Assembly (NCBI RefSeq): GCF_900104175.1 | Contig: NZ_FNIX01000034.1 | Coordinates: forward strand, 1-44,737 | Source: Lentzea jiangxiensis | GTDB taxonomy: Bacteria > Actinomycetota > Actinomycetes > Mycobacteriales > Pseudonocardiaceae | Direction: 5' to 3' | Length of the DNA: 44,737 nt | In this document: positions 42,321 to 44,737 of the stretch, piece after piece | Layout of the letters: the number at the start of each line of letters is the position of its first letter | Numbering within the stretch: position 1 is the first letter of the stretch | The notes under the pieces: generated by a model | The model's database searches: none | What the model saw: only the letters and a program-made list of their open reading frames with translations | What the model was told of the DNA's origin: nothing | Made by a program: the position numbers and the translations under genes

Positions 42321-43235
42321 CTAACGCGACGTGGTTCTTTCGCTGTCGTCGTCTGCCGATGCGATCACCGGTGCAGCAAAACTGCTCAGGGTGGCACAAG
42401 GGCCGCGCGGCCGAAGTGAGCGGGCCACGTGTACGACACCCGCCGCCAGGATCAGGGAGGTCGGTTCACGCATCCGCGGCATGAGCGCGGTCAGCAGATC
42501 GTGCGCCTGTTCGGCCTCGAACTCGCGGCCCAGCAGCCACACCTTTTGCGACAGGTAGCCGCAACGCCGAGACGCGTAGACCTCGCCGGTGCGAGGGCTG
42601 AACCCGACCCGCCACGGACCCGCACGGTCCAGCGGCCGGCTATCAGGGCTGTCGCCGTCTCGACGCCACTGCTCGCCGTAGGTTTCCCCGGCTACACGTG
42701 CGCCAGCCCATCCGCTGTCCAGGCGGCGCGAGTCTGCGGCGACAAAGCTGTCCTCCAGACCGAACACGATCACGCTGGCGGGCACGTGCGGTGAGCGCTG
42801 CCAGCCGTCGGCGGACTCACGCAGCAAACCGGCCGGGGCGTCGAAGCCGATGACGAACTCTCGTAACGTGTTCCGCATAGTCAGCGCCTCGTCCAGCAAA
42901 TCACGCAACTCCGACTGTTTCTGGATCGCGCGGGTCAACTCCGCGTTGGCGGTGCGCCTACGCAGCCGCGCGGTGAGGCCCCAACCGGTACAGGCAGCGG
43001 CCGCCTGGTGGCGAGCAACGGCAATCTCGTGCTCAGCTTGATTGGTCAGTGCCATCAGCGTGGCCGCCGTGGCGCGAAGATTGCCTTCGAGGGCGACCAG
43101 GTCCTCGCCCTGATTGGCGGTGATCTCTTGCTGGAGATGCGGTGCGAGCGCAGCTGGCACATGACCTGCTCGCGGGCCCAGCACGACCGCCAGGCCGCTG
43201 GTGCTGCGAGCCCAGCGCGGCTGATGTGTCAGCAA
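42321..43235 (-). CDS. unknown protein with central coiled coil
   Basis: I do not recognise this 304-aa protein. The start is a TTG at 43235 with a good GGGAGAGG site, encoding LTHQPRWARS. Residues 30-115 are helical and charged (LEGNLRATAATLMALTNQAE, then TRAIQKQSELRDLLDEAL), a likely coiled coil. The C-terminal half has VIVFGLEDSFVAAD, GWAGARVAGETYGEQW and SPRTGEVYASRRCGYL, which look like a beta-rich domain. There is no signal peptide. It is the most upstream gene of the minus-strand series and may be unrelated to transfer. A small frame (43450-43229) ends just inside its start and could be coupled to it. Confidence 0.6.
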   Translation of the reverse strand: MLTHQPRWARSTSGLAVVLGPRAGHVPAALAPHLQQEITANQGEDLVALEGNLRATAATLMALTNQAEHEIAVARHQAAAACTGWGLTARLRRRTANAELTRAIQKQSELRDLLDEALTMRNTLREFVIGFDAPAGLLRESADGWQRSPHVPASVIVFGLEDSFVAADSRRLDSGWAGARVAGETYGEQWRRDGDSPDSRPLDRAGPWRVGFSPRTGEVYASRRCGYLSQKVWLLGREFEAEQAHDLLTALMPRMREPTSLILAAGVVHVARSLRPRGPCATLSSFAAPVIASADDDSERTTSR

Positions 43236-44119
43236 CGTCCTCTCCCTTCGAAGCCGTGAGATACCGGTCGCCGTGTCGCTGACCGGTGAGCGGGCGCTTG
43301 CGGCTCGTCAACCGACGTCTCGTCTGTGGCCGGCGGTGGTGTGCTGGCCGGTGGCCCGGCAGCGGATCCCTCCCAGGTCCGCCACTGGGCCACCGCCCCG
43401 CCGTCGCCGGTGACGCGACGACGAGGCCGTGGCGCACCGGAAGCGGTCACTGACGTCGTGATACGACGGGCGACGACCGCTGAGGCAGCGAACGGTGCCC
43501 GGCCGCATTATCGACCCACGCATATCGCTGTCCTTCCGGTGCTCGTCTACGCAGGAGCGGGTGTTGCGTATGCAAAATCGCGCTGTCAAAGGTGGTGAGC
43601 AGAAAGCTTCTCGTCCCAGGCGTCTTGTGCGCTAGTCCGCATCCCGATGAGACAAACACTATGGCAATCAAATCAGTTGTCAACGCGTAGACGGCGAGGG
43701 GATTAGAAAAAATATCCCGTAGTCAGGGGAAGGGCTGTGCGGCTTCCCGTAGATCTGGGCTTATCTGCCCCGTAGTTGCCGGCGAGAGGTGCCCCTGACC
43801 TTGGTGGGCAGCATGTCTCGTCATGTGTCGACGCGGTCGTGGAAGTGAATCTGTCAAGAAGGTGAAAGGACTGACGCGAGAGGTTCGACTGATCTCACGC
43901 GTGCGCTCAAGCGCGGTTGCGTGGTCACGCTCGACTGGCGAATGATTGAGAGTCTCTGAGTGCCTGTTTCTGAGCTTGAGCAGGTGAGAGCCCTGTGGTG
44001 TGCAGACAGGGAAGTCCTGGTAGATCGGACGTTGTCGAAGCGCCGTTCTGCCAGGAGTTCCGTTGTTATCGTGCCCGATCGCCACGGGCGGTTCCACCGT
44101 GGGTCCCGCCTGTTGCCGC
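43236..44119. other. gap before the right-end transposase
   Basis: A possible minus-strand small gene (43450 to 43229, GTG start, 73 aa, Arg/Pro-rich) overlaps the next TTG start, but it has no ribosome site or family. From about 43600 to 44100 the sequence looks non-coding and more AT-rich in places. I see no known motif there. Confidence 0.35.
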
Positions 44120-44737
44120 TTGGCCGTCACACATCAGCCCGGCCGGCGGGCGAGCCGGTATCCCACCGACCTCACCGACGCCCAATGGGCCGAGCCCGAC
44201 CCACTGCTGCCCGATCCGGCGTGCCTGGCCGGTCGCGGCGGGCGGTGGGAAAAGCACTGCCGCCGGCTGATCGTCGACGCGATCCTCTACGTGGTCGACA
44301 ATGGCATCAAATGGCGAGCCCTGCCCGCCGACTTCCCGCCCTGGCCAACTGTCTTCAAGCGCTTCACCGCTTGGGAGAAGGCCGGCACCACCCAGCGGCT
44401 GCTGGACGCGTTGCGCGATCGTGCCCGGCTGGCGGACGGCCGCAACGCCGCCCCGTCGGCGGCGATCATCGACTCCCAGTCCGTGCGAGCGGCGCCTACC
44501 GTGTCCACGTCGACCCGCGGTTACGACGCGGGCAAGAAGGTGCAGGGACGCAAGCGCCACATCGCCGTGGACACCCTCGGACTGCTGATCACGGTGCTGG
44601 TCACCCCAGCATCCACATCGGACAGAATCGCAGCCCGCTCCCTGTTGCGGCGCCTGCGGTCCGCCGCCGGACGGCGAGTCCAACTCATCTGGGCGGACGG
44701 CGGCTACACCGGAACCCTGCTCGGCTGGGCACGCAAC
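44120..44737 (+). mobile_element. IS5-family transposase, 5' part (cut by window edge)
   Basis: An open frame runs to the window end and encodes an IS5-type DDE transposase. YPTDLTDAQWAEPDPLLP is the N-terminal signature, VDNGIKWRALPADFPPWPTV the linker, and AAIIDSQSVRAAPT holds the first catalytic Asp. GYDAGKKVQGRKRHIAVDTL follows and LIWADGGYTG holds the second Asp. The final Glu lies beyond the window. I chose TTG at 44120; a GTG at 44099 is also in frame. It differs in sequence from the remnant at 17043-17601, so the two are separate IS types. No frameshift is seen in the visible part. Confidence 0.85.

Noticed and set aside
43229..43450. Arg/Pro-rich 73-aa minus-strand frame before the TTG start at 43235
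   Set aside because: The stop-start overlap is suggestive, but there is no ribosome site and the residues look random; mentioned only in the gap entry.
43830..44060. Sequence vaguely like a group II intron 5' region (GGTGAGAGCCCTGTGG...)
   Set aside because: No domain V hairpin and no reverse transcriptase frame nearby; the resemblance is too short.
1..44737. CRISPR arrays, tRNA or rRNA genes
   Set aside because: No spaced direct repeats of CRISPR type and no recognisable tRNA or rRNA sequence were found; the only tandem array is the TPR coding repeat.

Overview
The window comes from a high-GC actinomycete. Codons mostly end in G or C, GTG and TTG starts follow GGAGG-type ribosome sites, and there is a WhiB-like protein, DUF3558-type lipoproteins, a DUF4913 protein and SCO6880/SCO6881-type transfer proteins. 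Gene content suggests a pseudonocardial genus, but this is inference. The whole segment looks like part of a large conjugative plasmid or an integrative and conjugative element. A 5'-truncated IS fragment lies in the middle (17043-17601), and two transposase genes are cut by the window edges (1-213 and 44120-44737).

Left part, 1-12.5 kb: a patchwork accessory region. It holds two degenerate ssb copies (505-700 and 3190-3581). Between them is an AT-rich insert with an MbtG-like N-hydroxylating monooxygenase and an unknown gene that seems frameshifted. After these come a stand-alone Ssd/CpaE-like N-terminal domain, a gamma-glutamylcyclotransferase-like protein, a GGDEF protein, a Prim-Pol primase/polymerase, a small unknown protein, a decayed patch and a Nudix hydrolase. 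A 234-bp nested palindrome (10292-10525) with a terminator inside its right side precedes a promoter, a leader hairpin and a 304-aa zinc-ribbon protein.

Middle, 11.8-20.5 kb: a coiled-coil protein and a 1475-aa MobF relaxase-helicase diverge from a 291-bp gap with palindromes, the best oriT candidate. Next come an IS5-type remnant and a module of a two-helix membrane protein, an NB-ARC STAND ATPase and a TPR protein. The ATPase and TPR parts look like one gene split by a frameshift, and the TPR array has seven near-identical 126-bp units.

Right part, 20.6-43.2 kb: a minus-strand transfer region with many TGATG/ATGA junctions. Read in transcription order it contains an unknown protein, a secreted sedolisin protease, DUF3558-like lipoproteins, an L,D-transpeptidase-like pseudoenzyme and an intact-looking L,D-transpeptidase, a secreted Pro/Thr-tailed protein, a possible chorismate-lyase-fold protein, a YczE-like membrane protein, a lipoprotein and a transglycosylase-NlpC/P60 hydrolase. 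The series continues with a MinD-like protein lacking the P-loop lysine, a small two-helix protein, a VirB8-like protein, a VirB6/TrbL-like channel, an SCO6880-type VirB4 N-terminal half, a WhiB-like regulator, the VirB4 ATPase half, a TraD/VirD4 coupling protein and a DUF4913 protein. The relaxase would nick the DNA, the coupling protein and split VirB4 would drive it through the VirB6/VirB8-like channel, and the wall enzymes would open the Gram-positive envelope. The most distinctive points are the VirB4 split around a WhiB gene, the number of wall enzymes, the STAND/TPR module and the nested palindrome.
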